DNA of 64,000 nucleotides from Nocardioides sp. InS609-2 (GTDB taxonomy: Bacteria; Actinomycetota; Actinomycetes; Propionibacteriales; Nocardioidaceae), in NCBI RefSeq assembly GCF_023208195.1, contig NZ_CP060034.1, positions 4,216,001 to 4,280,000 of the forward strand, in the 5' to 3' direction. The position numbers were made by a program, and so were the translations under genes. The number at the start of each line of letters is the position of its first letter. The stretch's first letter is position 1. Below, piece after piece: positions 1 to 8,061 of this stretch. The notes beneath the pieces are model-generated. The model ran no database searches. It worked only from the letters and a program-made list of their open reading frames with translations, and was not told the origin of the DNA.

Positions 1-1
1 C

Positions 2-469
2 GGCGAGCGCATCGCCGACGCCATCACCGCGCTCGCGGCCTTGGCAACCGCACCCGGCGCCGTACCCGACAGTCTCGTCACCGCCATCGTCGACACGCTC
101 TCGGACGCCATGTCAGACCACCGCGGCGACGAGCGGGTGGCGGTCGGTGGCGCCGCCAACCTAGCCCGGTACGGCGACTCGTTCGACACCTCGGTCCGAC
201 CGCTGCTCGAGGCACTCGAGGAGCACGTGGTGCTGCTCAAGCTGCTCGGCGAGGCCAGCACCGGCGGGACGGTGACGGTGCGCATCGGCCACGAGGGCCC
301 GTACGCCGAGCTCTCCTCCACCAGCGTCGTGGCCACCGGCTACGGTCCCGGCGACGACGCCTTGGCGAGCCTCGGCATCGTCGGCCCCACCCGCATGGAC
401 TACCCCGGCACGATGACGGCGGTGCGAGCGGTCGCCCGCTACGTGTCCCGCATTCTCGACGAGGCCTGA
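2..469 (+). CDS. hrcA: Heat-inducible transcription repressor HrcA, C-terminal part (partial)
   Basis: The reading frame is open from base 2 to a TGA at 467-469, so the N-terminal winged-helix DNA-binding part lies outside the window. The visible 155 residues match the HrcA C-terminal GAF-like dimerisation domain, ending with the family signature around [15 protein letters not shown]. HrcA represses class I heat-shock genes by binding CIRCE operators and is itself helped to fold by GroEL. dnaJ follows 43 bp downstream, the usual actinobacterial hrcA-dnaJ order. No CIRCE element is visible here; it would lie upstream of the window. Confidence 0.93.
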   Translation, partial: GERIADAITALAALATAPGAVPDSLVTAIVDTLSDAMSDHRGDERVAVGGAANLARYGDSFDTSVRPLLEALEEHVVLLKLLGEASTGGTVTVRIGHEGPYAELSSTSVVATGYGPGDDALASLGIVGPTRMDYPGTMTAVRAVARYVSRILDEA

Positions 470-512
470 GCCTCATTTTCTGGGCATCAAGAAGTTAGGA
501 AGACAGACAAAC

Positions 513-1691
513 GTGAGTCAGGACCTCTACGAGCTCCTCGGTGTCGCCCGCGACGCGGACGCCGACACCATCAAGAAGGCCTACCGGAAGCAGGCCAGGC
601 AGCTCCACCCCGACGTCAACCCCGACCCGGAGACGCAGGAGAAGTTCAAGGAGGTCTCCCGCGCCTACGAGGTGCTGTCGGACCCCCAGAAGCGCGCGGC
701 GTACGACCGTGGCGGCGACCCGTTCGGCGGTGCCGGCGCGGGTGCCGGTGGCTTCGGGCAGGGTGCCGGCTTCTCGTTCACCGACATCATGGACGCGTTC
801 TTCGGCGGCCAAGCGGGCGGGGCCGGCGGGTCGCGTGGGCCGCGGCCCCGCATGCGACGTGGCCAGGACGCACTGATCCGTCTCGACATCGACCTCGCCG
901 AGGCAGCGTTCGGTGCCACCAAGGACCTGAAGGTCGACACCGCCGTCGTCTGCACCACCTGCCACGGCGACGGCACGGCGCCGGGCACCAGCCCGATCAC
1001 CTGCGAGACGTGCCGTGGCGTCGGCGAGGTGGCCCAGGTGCAGCGCTCGTTCCTCGGCGAGATCCGCACCCTGCGTCCGTGCGCGGCCTGCCGCGGCTTC
1101 GGCACGCTGATCCCCGACCCGTGCCGCGAGTGCTCTGGCGACGGCCGGGTGCGGTCGCGCCGCACCCTCAAGGTCAAGATCCCCGGCGGCGTCGACTCCG
1201 GCACCCGCGTCCAGCTCACCGAGCAGGGCGAGGTCGGCCCCGGCGGCGGACCGGCGGGTGACCTCTACGTCGAGATCCAGGTCGAGCCGCACGCGACCTT
1301 CACCCGGGCCGGCAACGACCTGCACTGCACCGTCTCGCTGCCGATGACGGCGGCAGCTCTCGGCACGTCCGTCCAGCTGCCGTTGCTCGAGGCCGACCTC
1401 GAGCCCGCCGAGGACTCCGAGCTCGTCACGAGCCTCGACCTCGACATCCCGGCCGGCAGCCAGTCAGGCACCGAGCACGTCATGCGCGGGTACGGCGTGC
1501 CCGGCCTGCGCGGTGGCCGGGGCGACCTGGTCATTACCGTCATCGTCGACACCCCGACCCGGCTCGACGCCCGCCAGGAGGAGCTGCTGCGCGAGCTCGC
1601 GGCCATCCGTGGCGAGGAGTCGCCCCAGGGCACCGTGCGCGCATCCCACAAGTCGGTCTTCGGGCGGCTGCGCGACGCGTTCAACGTCTGA
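513..1691 (+). CDS. dnaJ: Chaperone protein DnaJ (DnaJ2 type)
   Basis: A 392-residue co-chaperone that delivers unfolded clients to DnaK and stimulates its ATPase. The J domain (residues about 4-70) has the HPD motif in QLHPDVN. A Gly-rich linker follows (about 72-110), then the zinc-finger region (about 148-215) with four CxxCxGxG-like repeats ([32 protein letters not shown]), then the substrate-binding C-terminal domains. The start is GTG 513, behind an AGGAAG-type ribosome site. The stop overlaps the rsmE start by one base (TGATG), implying translational coupling. Association with hrcA rather than dnaK-grpE fits the second actinobacterial DnaJ paralogue. Confidence 0.96.
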   Translation: MSQDLYELLGVARDADADTIKKAYRKQARQLHPDVNPDPETQEKFKEVSRAYEVLSDPQKRAAYDRGGDPFGGAGAGAGGFGQGAGFSFTDIMDAFFGGQAGGAGGSRGPRPRMRRGQDALIRLDIDLAEAAFGATKDLKVDTAVVCTTCHGDGTAPGTSPITCETCRGVGEVAQVQRSFLGEIRTLRPCAACRGFGTLIPDPCRECSGDGRVRSRRTLKVKIPGGVDSGTRVQLTEQGEVGPGGGPAGDLYVEIQVEPHATFTRAGNDLHCTVSLPMTAAALGTSVQLPLLEADLEPAEDSELVTSLDLDIPAGSQSGTEHVMRGYGVPGLRGGRGDLVITVIVDTPTRLDARQEELLRELAAIRGEESPQGTVRASHKSVFGRLRDAFNV

Positions 1692-2425
1692 TGTCACTTC
1701 CCGTCCACCTGGTGCCGACGATGGCAGACGTCCGGCCGGGCGCGACGGTCGAGGTGACGGGGGACGAGGCGCACCACGCCGTGGCCGTTCGTCGGCTGCG
1801 GGTGGGGGAGTCGGTCGTGCTCACCGACGGCGCGGGTACGTCGGCCACCGGAGAGGTGACCTCGACGGGCAAACGCGTCTTCTCGGTGACGGTCCACTCG
1901 ATCGATGTCCTGCCGGCGCCAACACCCGCTATCACCGTCGTGCAGGCGTTGCCGAAGGGCGACCGGGGCGAGCTCGCCGTCGAGATGCTGACCGAGATCG
2001 GCGTGACCCGCATCGTCCCGTGGGCAGCCGCCCGCAGCGTCGCCGTCTGGCGTGGCGAGCGGGCCACGAAGTCACTGGCCAAGTGGCGTGCCACCTCCCG
2101 TGAGGCCGCCAAGCAGGCCCGTCGCACCTGGTTCCCCGAGGTGGCCGACCTGGCCAACACAGCCGACGCCACAGCGCTGGTCCGGGCGGCCGACCTGGTC
2201 GTCGTACTCCATGAGGAGGCGGCGCAGCCGCTCCCCGCCGTCGGTGACGCCGCCCACGTCGTGGTCGTGGTCGGACCCGAAGGCGGACTCACCGACGAGG
2301 AAGTCGCCGCCTTCGTGGCCGCCGGCGCCGTGCCGGTGCGGCTCGGCAGCGAAGTCCTGCGTACGTCGACCGCCGGCGTCGCCGCCGTGGCCGCCCTGCT
2401 GGCCGGCACCCCGCGCTGGGGGTGA
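1691..2425 (+). CDS. rsmE: 16S rRNA (uracil(1498)-N3)-methyltransferase
   Basis: A 244-residue SPOUT-class methyltransferase that methylates U1498 of 16S rRNA using S-adenosylmethionine. It has an N-terminal PUA-like segment (GDEAHHAVAVRRLRVG) and a C-terminal knotted SAM-binding region with VVVVGPEGGLTDEEV and RLGSEVLRTSTAGVAA, the RsmE hallmarks. The ATG start overlaps the dnaJ stop, so the gene is translated in the hrcA-dnaJ-rsmE operon. Length is normal for the family. Confidence 0.95.
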   Translation: MSLPVHLVPTMADVRPGATVEVTGDEAHHAVAVRRLRVGESVVLTDGAGTSATGEVTSTGKRVFSVTVHSIDVLPAPTPAITVVQALPKGDRGELAVEMLTEIGVTRIVPWAAARSVAVWRGERATKSLAKWRATSREAAKQARRTWFPEVADLANTADATALVRAADLVVVLHEEAAQPLPAVGDAAHVVVVVGPEGGLTDEEVAAFVAAGAVPVRLGSEVLRTSTAGVAAVAALLAGTPRWG

Positions 2426-2503
2426 GGGTGCGGACAACCGCTCCCGGACCGGAACCAAATCACCGACGAGCACGTCGACTCCCGTGAAGTGTGGAGGAGA
2501 GTC

Positions 2504-2977
2504 ATGCGTGCGGACTGGCTGTCAGCCCTCGCCCTAATGGTGTTCGCGACGGGATGCACCCACAGCGAGCCGGCGGAAACGTCGGCCGCTGTGCCTGCGA
2601 ACACACCCGGCGTCGCACGTCCGAGCGAGCCCGCTCCCACCCCGCGAGAAGTGCAGGACGACCCCGTCTACCAGCGCTGGCTCGACCGTCTCGGCGTGGG
2701 ATCCTGTGGTGCTGCCGAGCGCCTCGTCCCGTCCGATGCGCGGTATGCCCCACGCTCGAAGGCGTGCCTGCGAGCGGCGGAGCGGGCCGGCCGAGGTGCC
2801 GAGGCGATGCTGACCTACAACACGGTCGAGGGTGACCCTGTCCGGACCTACGTGCGGATCTTGTCGGCCGGTCAGGTCGAGGTGTTCGTCGACGGCACCG
2901 AAGACGGCTTCGGCAGCGGCACATGGGTCTATCGGAAGTGCGACAACCTTCGAGAAGCCCTGCCGTTGAAGTGCTGA
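2504..2977 (+). CDS. Small lipoprotein of unknown function
   Basis: 157 residues. The start chosen is ATG 2504 because GGAGGA lies 5 nt upstream; an in-frame GTG at 2489 would precede that site. The N-terminus is a lipoprotein signal, with a hydrophobic stretch ending FATGC, so the mature protein should be lipid-anchored at about Cys18. A Ser/Ala/Pro-rich linker follows, then a region with five Cys residues that probably form disulfides. The ending (TWVYRKCDNLREALPLKC) gives no recognised family. It stands alone, convergent with the DUF222 gene. Confidence 0.75.
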   Translation: MRADWLSALALMVFATGCTHSEPAETSAAVPANTPGVARPSEPAPTPREVQDDPVYQRWLDRLGVGSCGAAERLVPSDARYAPRSKACLRAAERAGRGAEAMLTYNTVEGDPVRTYVRILSAGQVEVFVDGTEDGFGSGTWVYRKCDNLREALPLKC

Positions 2978-3005
2978 CATTCGACTAGCCGGACACCTGC
3001 CACTC

Positions 3006-4223
3006 CTATCTGCGTCGGTGGAATCTGAGGTCGCCGTTGGGTAGTCGGTCGTGGAGGTAGCGGTCGTCGTGGGCTCGGTGGTGGTGCCACGAACAGAGCA
3101 GCAGGCCGTTGTCGAGGTTGGTGGGTCCGCCGTGGGACCAGGGGTGTTGGTGGTGGGCTTCGGTCCAGGCGGCGGGGATGTCGCAGCCGTCGGCGCGGCA
3201 GGTGTGGTCGCGCAGGGCGAAGGCTTTGCGTTGGTGGCGGCTGAAGAGCCGGGTGCCGCGGCCGAGGTCGAGGGGCTCGGAGGTGCCGCCGAGGACGGCG
3301 GGGATGAGGTGTGCGGTGCAGGCGAGCCGCCGGGCTTCGGCGGCGGTGATGGGGGTGCCGGTGTCGGTGGTGGCGATCCCGAGGCCGTCGCGCAGGGTGT
3401 CGATGTCGATGGTGACGATGACGGTGGTGGCGTCGCCGCCGTGCAGGGGGAGCCGGTGTGGGTCGAGGGTCTCGAGCAGGGCACGGAAGGCGTGGCCGAG
3501 GGCTTGGTCGTGGGGCAGTCGCTGGCCGGTGGACTCGTGGTGGTGGCGTCGGGGTGTGGTGAAGGCGTGCAGGTAGGTCAGCAGTCGGTCGGCGGTGGCG
3601 TCGGGGACCCGGATTCGGATGTCGGTGGACCCGTCTCCGCGGCGATGCGTGGTCAGCGATGTCTGGCGGTGCGCGGCGTGTTCTTCGGCTTCGAGGGCAC
3701 GGCGTTCGTGGGCCTCGCCGAGCTCGGGGGCGACGATGTCGAGGATCCGTCGACCCAGGACCCGGAGCTGGTGGGGTGCGAAGGTGCCGGCGTCGGCGAC
3801 CAGCCGGGCCTCGGCCGCAGCCCGGGTCTCCGCGGGGATGTCGGCCGGGAGATGGTCCAGGGCGCGGGCAATCACCGCGGCCTGCTCGACGTTCACGTCG
3901 CCCTCGGCCAACCCCTGGGCCAGCACCGGCCAGCGTTGGTCGAGGGCGTCGGCCAGCCGGGCCGATCGGGCGGCGGCGGGCCGGTCGACACGCGCATGCT
4001 TGGCCAACCAGGACGCGACGTCGCGGGCGCCGTCGTGGTCGGCCACGTCGTCCGCGGCGGCGATGACCCGCAACCGGAGCGCTTCGAGCTGCCCGGTCAG
4101 CGCGGTCAGGCGGAGCAGCGCCTCGCGTTTGGTCGGCGTGTCCATGAACGGCACCGAGACCCCGGCCACGTCCTTGAGCGCTGAGTCGATGACGTCGGCG
4201 CACTCCAGCACCGGATGGGTCAT
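3006..4223 (-). CDS. DUF222 / HNH endonuclease domain protein (13E12 family)
   Basis: 405 residues from ATG 4223; an open frame continues to 4409 but GGAAGG lies just upstream of 4223. The N-terminal two thirds is the helical DUF222 region. The C-terminus (about residues 320-390) carries an HNH nuclease fold with zinc-type CRADGCDIP, then EAHHQHPWSHGGPT and CSWHHHRAH. These are multi-copy actinobacterial 13E12-repeat proteins; their biological role is uncertain, but M. tuberculosis relatives include LexA-regulated genes. A strong SOS-box match lies upstream at 4375-4390. A second DUF222 gene is at 16.3-17.6 kb. Start confidence is moderate. Confidence 0.85.
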   Translation of the reverse strand: MTHPVLECADVIDSALKDVAGVSVPFMDTPTKREALLRLTALTGQLEALRLRVIAAADDVADHDGARDVASWLAKHARVDRPAAARSARLADALDQRWPVLAQGLAEGDVNVEQAAVIARALDHLPADIPAETRAAAEARLVADAGTFAPHQLRVLGRRILDIVAPELGEAHERRALEAEEHAAHRQTSLTTHRRGDGSTDIRIRVPDATADRLLTYLHAFTTPRRHHHESTGQRLPHDQALGHAFRALLETLDPHRLPLHGGDATTVIVTIDIDTLRDGLGIATTDTGTPITAAEARRLACTAHLIPAVLGGTSEPLDLGRGTRLFSRHQRKAFALRDHTCRADGCDIPAAWTEAHHQHPWSHGGPTNLDNGLLLCSWHHHRAHDDRYLHDRLPNGDLRFHRRR

Positions 4224-4250
4224 GTGGGGCACCGCCTTCCATCGACAACG

Positions 4251-4267
4251 ACGACCCGTGGGGTCGT
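4251..4267. promoter_or_regulatory. Perfect inverted repeat upstream of the DUF222 gene
   Basis: ACGACCC-GTG-GGGTCGT, 7-bp arms with a 3-nt spacer, 28 nt upstream of the DUF222 start. It may be an operator or an mRNA hairpin in the leader. Function is inferred only from position. Confidence 0.4.
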
Positions 4268-4288
4268 GGGACTGTCGATGCAACGCGC

Positions 4289-4345
4289 CATCAGGTGGCG
4301 ACACCCGGGGCACGAACCCGGAGGACTTCTGCATCAGGTGGCGAC
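4289..4345. repeat. Direct repeat CATCAGGTGGCGAC in the DUF222 leader
   Basis: The 14-mer CATCAGGTGGCGAC occurs at 4289-4302 and again at 4332-4345. A related inverted copy (GTCGCCAGTGCG) lies at about 4355-4366. All fall between the SOS box and the DUF222 start. Repeated sites suggest a regulator-binding array or a repeated leader element. Confidence 0.45.
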
Positions 4346-4374
4346 CAGAGAGCTGTCGCCAGTGCGTTGTCTTA

Positions 4375-4390
4375 TCGTACACCTGTTCGA
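4375..4390 (-). promoter_or_regulatory. LexA (SOS) box for the DUF222/HNH gene
   Basis: On the minus strand the site reads TCGAACAGGTGTACGA, against the actinobacterial LexA consensus TCGAAC-N4-GTTCGA: 11 of 12 defined bases match. A possible -10 (TACGAT) overlaps the distal half-site, so LexA binding would block RNA polymerase. It lies about 150 nt upstream of the DUF222 start. Confidence 0.65.
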
Positions 4391-4410
4391 GAGGCGGGGG
4401 AAGAGGCACT

Positions 4411-5475
4411 CTACTGGATCGTGATGTCCTTCGAGTCCGTCATCGCGCCGACACCCTCGGTGCCGCCGGTGGGGTCATCCGTGGTCGCCCAGATCGTGTA
4501 GTCGCCGGGCGCAACGCCGTCGAGCTTGATCGACTCGGCGAACGGGAAGAGCTTGTCCTCCATCCAGCCCTCGGCCATCCAGACGCCCTTCTTGACGACC
4601 TTGTCGCCCTGGCGCAGCTCCCAGCCGCTGCTGGCCTCGAAGCTGTTGGCCACGCCGGAGAGCTCGAGGGTGCCGCTGACGGTCGTGCCCTGCTCGGGGT
4701 CGGTGATGCTCATGTGGCTGAGGGCTTCGAGGATCGGCGCGTTGGTGATCGGCTCGGCCGTGTTGACGCCGTACACGGTCTGGGCAGGTCCGTCATTGAT
4801 CATGAACTGCACCGGCGCGCGGCGCTGAGCCACGGCCTGCACGGTGTAGACGACCTGCTGGACGGCCGCCTGCGCCTCCGCCTCGGACATCCCCGGCAGG
4901 GGAGTGTTGAGGGAGTCGTCGGCGAAGCGCACGGAGATGACGTCGCCGTCGTCCTCGACGCCGTCGAACGAGCCCTTCTGCCAGGCCGTGCGGTAGTCGG
5001 GGTCGGTCGGTCCGTCCGAGAGCAGGTCGAGCGCGGTCTCGAGCGAAAGGTCTCCCGCCTGGAACTCGCGGTAGAGCCGCGGCCCGCCGCGCTCGGTGTC
5101 GCCGATGAAGTAGAGAGGCACTGCGCCTCCCGGCTCGGGGCCGACAGTCGCTGATGACGACTCCGGCTCGCTGGGCGACGCCGGCTCCGAGGGCGTCGGC
5201 TCGGCGGCCTGCGACGACGAAGCGGCAGGGTCGGGATCCGGGTCGTCGTCCCCGCCGAAGCCCCCGACGAAGGCAACGACGCCGATCACCGCGGCGGTAG
5301 CGGCAGCGCCGAGGAGGACGAGGGGCCAGGTGCGGTTGCTCATGGTTTCCACCTTCGCATCGGAGCGGGGTCGGGTACGGGATCGGATCTCGGCCAGCGC
5401 GTCGCGCGGCTCGATGCGGGACACCGCGTCGTGGAGCGCGCGGGCGAGCTTGTCGTCTGGCTCGTCGGGGGTCAT
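4411..5475 (-). CDS. Membrane-anchored GerMN / Gmad2-like domain protein
   Basis: 354 residues. A short cytoplasmic N-terminus (MTPDEPDDKLARALHDAVSR) is followed by a single membrane segment at about residues 50-70, then an acidic Ser/Pro-rich linker. The extracytoplasmic part has a GerMN-like domain (about 115-235) and a C-terminal immunoglobulin-like Gmad2-type domain (about 245-354). Its ATG overlaps the sigma-factor stop by 4 nt (ATGA). This position, the cytoplasmic tail and the single membrane pass suggest it partners or antagonises that sigma factor, which is inference. GerMN/Gmad2 domains are known from spore-germination proteins but are widespread in non-sporulating Actinobacteria. 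Confidence 0.8.
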   Translation of the reverse strand: MTPDEPDDKLARALHDAVSRIEPRDALAEIRSRTRPRSDAKVETMSNRTWPLVLLGAAATAAVIGVVAFVGGFGGDDDPDPDPAASSSQAAEPTPSEPASPSEPESSSATVGPEPGGAVPLYFIGDTERGGPRLYREFQAGDLSLETALDLLSDGPTDPDYRTAWQKGSFDGVEDDGDVISVRFADDSLNTPLPGMSEAEAQAAVQQVVYTVQAVAQRRAPVQFMINDGPAQTVYGVNTAEPITNAPILEALSHMSITDPEQGTTVSGTLELSGVANSFEASSGWELRQGDKVVKKGVWMAEGWMEDKLFPFAESIKLDGVAPGDYTIWATTDDPTGGTEGVGAMTDSKDITIQ

Positions 5476-6032
5476 GACATTTCCTCCAGCAGGGGACCGA
5501 GCAGGGCACGCAACGAGGCGGCGCCGCGGGAGGCATGGCTCTTCACCGCGCCGCGGGAGATGCCGAGCGTCGTGGCGATCTCGCCCTCGGACAGGTCGAC
5601 GAAGTAGCGCAGCGCGAGCACCTCGCGCTGGCGTTGGGGCAGCGACCGCATCCCATCGAGTACGGCGTCCCGCCGGGCCGCGTCCAGGACGACTCCCTCA
5701 GCGTCGGGGGCCAGCGCGAGAGGCTTGACCGCCTCGGCACGGAGATGCCGGTCGACGACCACCCGATGCCGGAGCACCGAGCGGGACCGGTTGACCACGG
5801 CCTGGCGCAAGTAGGGGAGCGCGGCCTCGGGGGTACGGATCCGCGACCACCTGCCGTGCACGGCCACGAAGGCGTCCTGAACCACCTCCTCGGCCGTCCC
5901 GACGTCACGCACGAGGAGCACGGCCAGGCGCACGAGCTGCCGCCAGTGGGCGGCGTACAGCTGTTCCAGCGCCTCGTCGGCCTGCCAGCCGACGGCGTCG
6001 GTCACGAGCCCCGCGCGGAGCGGGGCGCGCAT
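5472..6032 (-). CDS. SigE-family (ECF-type) RNA polymerase sigma factor
   Basis: 186 residues from ATG 6032. Region 2 covers about residues 20-85 (LEQLYAAHWRQLVRLAVLLV, AEEVVQDAFVAVH). Region 4 is C-terminal (LPQRQREVLALRYFVDLSEG, then the helix-turn-helix GISRGAVKSHASRG). It directs RNA polymerase to a small regulon. GTG 6065 is an alternative start and neither start has a good ribosome site. The downstream gene overlaps by 4 nt and encodes a membrane protein likely to control it. The gene is divergent from the HIT gene. Confidence 0.88.
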   Translation of the reverse strand: MRAPLRAGLVTDAVGWQADEALEQLYAAHWRQLVRLAVLLVRDVGTAEEVVQDAFVAVHGRWSRIRTPEAALPYLRQAVVNRSRSVLRHRVVVDRHLRAEAVKPLALAPDAEGVVLDAARRDAVLDGMRSLPQRQREVLALRYFVDLSEGEIATTLGISRGAVKSHASRGAASLRALLGPLLEEMS

Positions 6033-6138
6033 CCCATCGGGGCGACCCTGTGCATGGGTGATCACGCTAGTAGGACGCGCGACCCGTTCACCTGGTTTAC
6101 CGGTCCTACGGTGTCGTGTTGCGTGGGAGAGTTCGCGT

Positions 6139-6489
6139 ATGACAGCTGCCGAGGACTGCCTCTTCTGCAAGATCGTCGCGGGTGACATCCCCGCCGACGT
6201 CGTGCACGAGTCCGAAACCGTGCTTGCCTTCCGGGACCTCAACCCCCAGGCGCCAACTCATGTCCTGGTGATCCCGCGCAGCCATCACGCCAACGCCGCC
6301 GAGCTGGGCGAGGCCGCGCCCGCGACCCTCGTCGAGCTCGTCTCGGCGGCTGCGAAGGTGGCCGGCGACGAAGGCCTCGGCGAGCAGTACCGCCTCGTCT
6401 TCAACACCGGCGCCGATACCGGCCAGACCGTCTTCCACACCCACCTCCACGTGCTCGGTGGCCGTAGCTTCACCTGGCCGCCCGGATGA
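6139..6489 (+). CDS. HIT-family nucleotide-binding hydrolase
   Basis: 116 residues from ATG 6139, with GGGAGA 8 nt upstream. The N-terminal CLFCKIVAGDIP is typical of PKCI/HinT-type proteins, and the C-terminal FHTHLHVLGG is the histidine triad with the nucleophilic histidine. HinT proteins hydrolyse AMP-linked phosphoramidates in the cytoplasm. The stop overlaps the next ATG by 4 nt. Confidence 0.94.
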   Translation: MTAAEDCLFCKIVAGDIPADVVHESETVLAFRDLNPQAPTHVLVIPRSHHANAAELGEAAPATLVELVSAAAKVAGDEGLGEQYRLVFNTGADTGQTVFHTHLHVLGGRSFTWPPG

Positions 6490-7706
6490 ACCGCCGGCTG
6501 CGCGCGTCGGCGCTGGTCGCCGCGTCGCTGCTCCTTCTCGCCGGGTGCGGCGGTAACGCTGAGGACGCCCACACAGCACACTCCGGCGCCGAGCAGAGCG
6601 CGTCACCCGAGCCCGCCGCCGAGCCGGCTTCTGCCGGCCACGACTCCCACGGCGGTACGACGACCGCCCAGGCCGCGAAGCCCAGGCCGCTGCGTGCGGG
6701 CGAACGCCGGGTCACCCTCGAGATGCCGGCGGCGTACACGCCCTCCGCGCCCACCGGCGTCGGCACGGACGACTACCGTTGCTTCCTCCTCGACCCGGGT
6801 CTGGAGAAGGACGCCATCATCACAGGTACGAACGTCCTGCCTGGCAACCCGCAGGTCGTCCACCACGTCATCCTCTTCCGCGTCCCGGCCGACCAGGTGG
6901 GCGTCGCCGAGGACATGGACGCCGGTACCCCCGGCGAGGGCTGGACCTGCTTCGGCGGCACCGGCCTCGACGCCGGCGGCGCGCAGCTCGACAACGCACC
7001 GTGGCTCGGCGCCTGGGCGCCCGGTGGCAGCGAGGCCGTGACCAAGCCCGGCTTCGGCGTACCTCTCGAGAAGGGATCACGCGTCGTGATGCAGGTGCAC
7101 TACAACCTGCTCGCCGGCAGCGAGCCCGACACCTCGGCCACCCAGCTGCGACTGGCTCCTGGCAACGCCGACCTGGCGACGCTCTCGACGTTCCTGCTGC
7201 CCTCACCCGTCGAGCTGCCGTGCCGGCCTGGCCACACCGACAACCCGATGTGCGACCGCGATGCGGCGCTGGCCGACGTCAAGGCCCGTTTCGGCCATGG
7301 CCCCGGCGCTCTTGCCGACCTGCTCCACCTGCTCTGCGGCACCAAGACCGTGGCCGGCGAGACGCAGTCATGCACCCGCACTGTGGGTGAGCCGATGACG
7401 ATCCACGGCGTGGCCGGCCACATGCACCTGCTGGGTCGCGAGATCAAGATCGAGATCAACCCCGACACCCCGCAGGCGCAGACGGTGCTCGACATCCCCG
7501 TCTGGGACTTCGACAACCAGGGTGCCAAGCCGATCGACCCGGTCAAGGTCGAGCCGTGGGACAACGTGCGCGTGACCTGCCGGCACTCACAAGACCTGCG
7601 CGACAAGCTGCCGTCGTTCGAAGGACAGCCCGACCGCTACGTCGTCTGGGGCGAGGGCACCACCGACGAGATGTGCCTGGGGATGCTGCAGGTCACCCGC
7701 CCGTGA
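6486..7706 (+). CDS. Lipoprotein with copper type II (PHM/DBM-like) monooxygenase fold
   Basis: 406 residues. The signal ends LLLLAGC (lipidated Cys21). A His/Ser/Ala-rich linker follows, then a two-lobed domain matching the ascorbate-dependent copper monooxygenases (peptidylglycine and dopamine hydroxylases). All six copper ligands of the animal enzymes have counterparts: His126-His127 (VVHHV), His205 (MQVHYN), His312 and His314 (GHMHLLG), and Met396 (TDEMC). Seven or more Cys residues could form disulfides. It is translationally coupled to the HIT gene. A role in C-H hydroxylation or extracytoplasmic copper handling is inferred; the substrate is unknown. Confidence 0.82.
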   Translation: MNRRLRASALVAASLLLLAGCGGNAEDAHTAHSGAEQSASPEPAAEPASAGHDSHGGTTTAQAAKPRPLRAGERRVTLEMPAAYTPSAPTGVGTDDYRCFLLDPGLEKDAIITGTNVLPGNPQVVHHVILFRVPADQVGVAEDMDAGTPGEGWTCFGGTGLDAGGAQLDNAPWLGAWAPGGSEAVTKPGFGVPLEKGSRVVMQVHYNLLAGSEPDTSATQLRLAPGNADLATLSTFLLPSPVELPCRPGHTDNPMCDRDAALADVKARFGHGPGALADLLHLLCGTKTVAGETQSCTRTVGEPMTIHGVAGHMHLLGREIKIEINPDTPQAQTVLDIPVWDFDNQGAKPIDPVKVEPWDNVRVTCRHSQDLRDKLPSFEGQPDRYVVWGEGTTDEMCLGMLQVTRP

Positions 7707-7962
7707 ACGCGTAGAAGACGCGCATCAGGGCGAAGACCACCGGCAGCCCGAACACCACGAGCAGCACCCATGCGGTGATGCGATGCACGCGCTTGGTGCT
7801 GTCGAGCGTGCCGGCGAAGTCGAGCAGGGCGCCATCGGGCACGTGCGAGTTCAGACCCATCCGTCGGGCGTCCCCGGGCAGGTGCTGGCCGTGGAACCAC
7901 AGCGGCGGGGTGTCGTCGTCGTGGTCGTAGTCCTCGTCCCTGTGCCACTGCGACGGCGCCAT
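7693..7962 (-). CDS. Small membrane protein of unknown function
   Basis: 89 residues. The N-terminal half is acidic and His-rich (HRDEDYDHDDD), and one hydrophobic helix lies near the C-terminus (AWVLLVVFGLPVVFALMRVF). The 3' end overlaps the convergent copper-monooxygenase gene by 14 nt. A -10 hexamer TACGGT (7969-7974 on the minus strand) ends 6 nt before the ATG, indicating a leaderless transcript. Confidence 0.7.
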   Translation of the reverse strand: MAPSQWHRDEDYDHDDDTPPLWFHGQHLPGDARRMGLNSHVPDGALLDFAGTLDSTKRVHRITAWVLLVVFGLPVVFALMRVFYAFTGG

Positions 7963-8061
7963 GCGAACACCGTACGCGTTACTCGGTGTGCTCGCCCGCG
8001 GCGCTCCCGTACCATGGATGGCTCCTGGGAACCGACCCGAAAGGCGCCCATCCGGGCAACG

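Noticed and set aside
3051..4184. Long plus-strand frame opposite the DUF222 gene, and similar long antisense frames (for example at 22089-24296 and 19546-21252)
   Set aside because: High-GC shadow frames with low-complexity composition; the opposite strand carries clear protein families.
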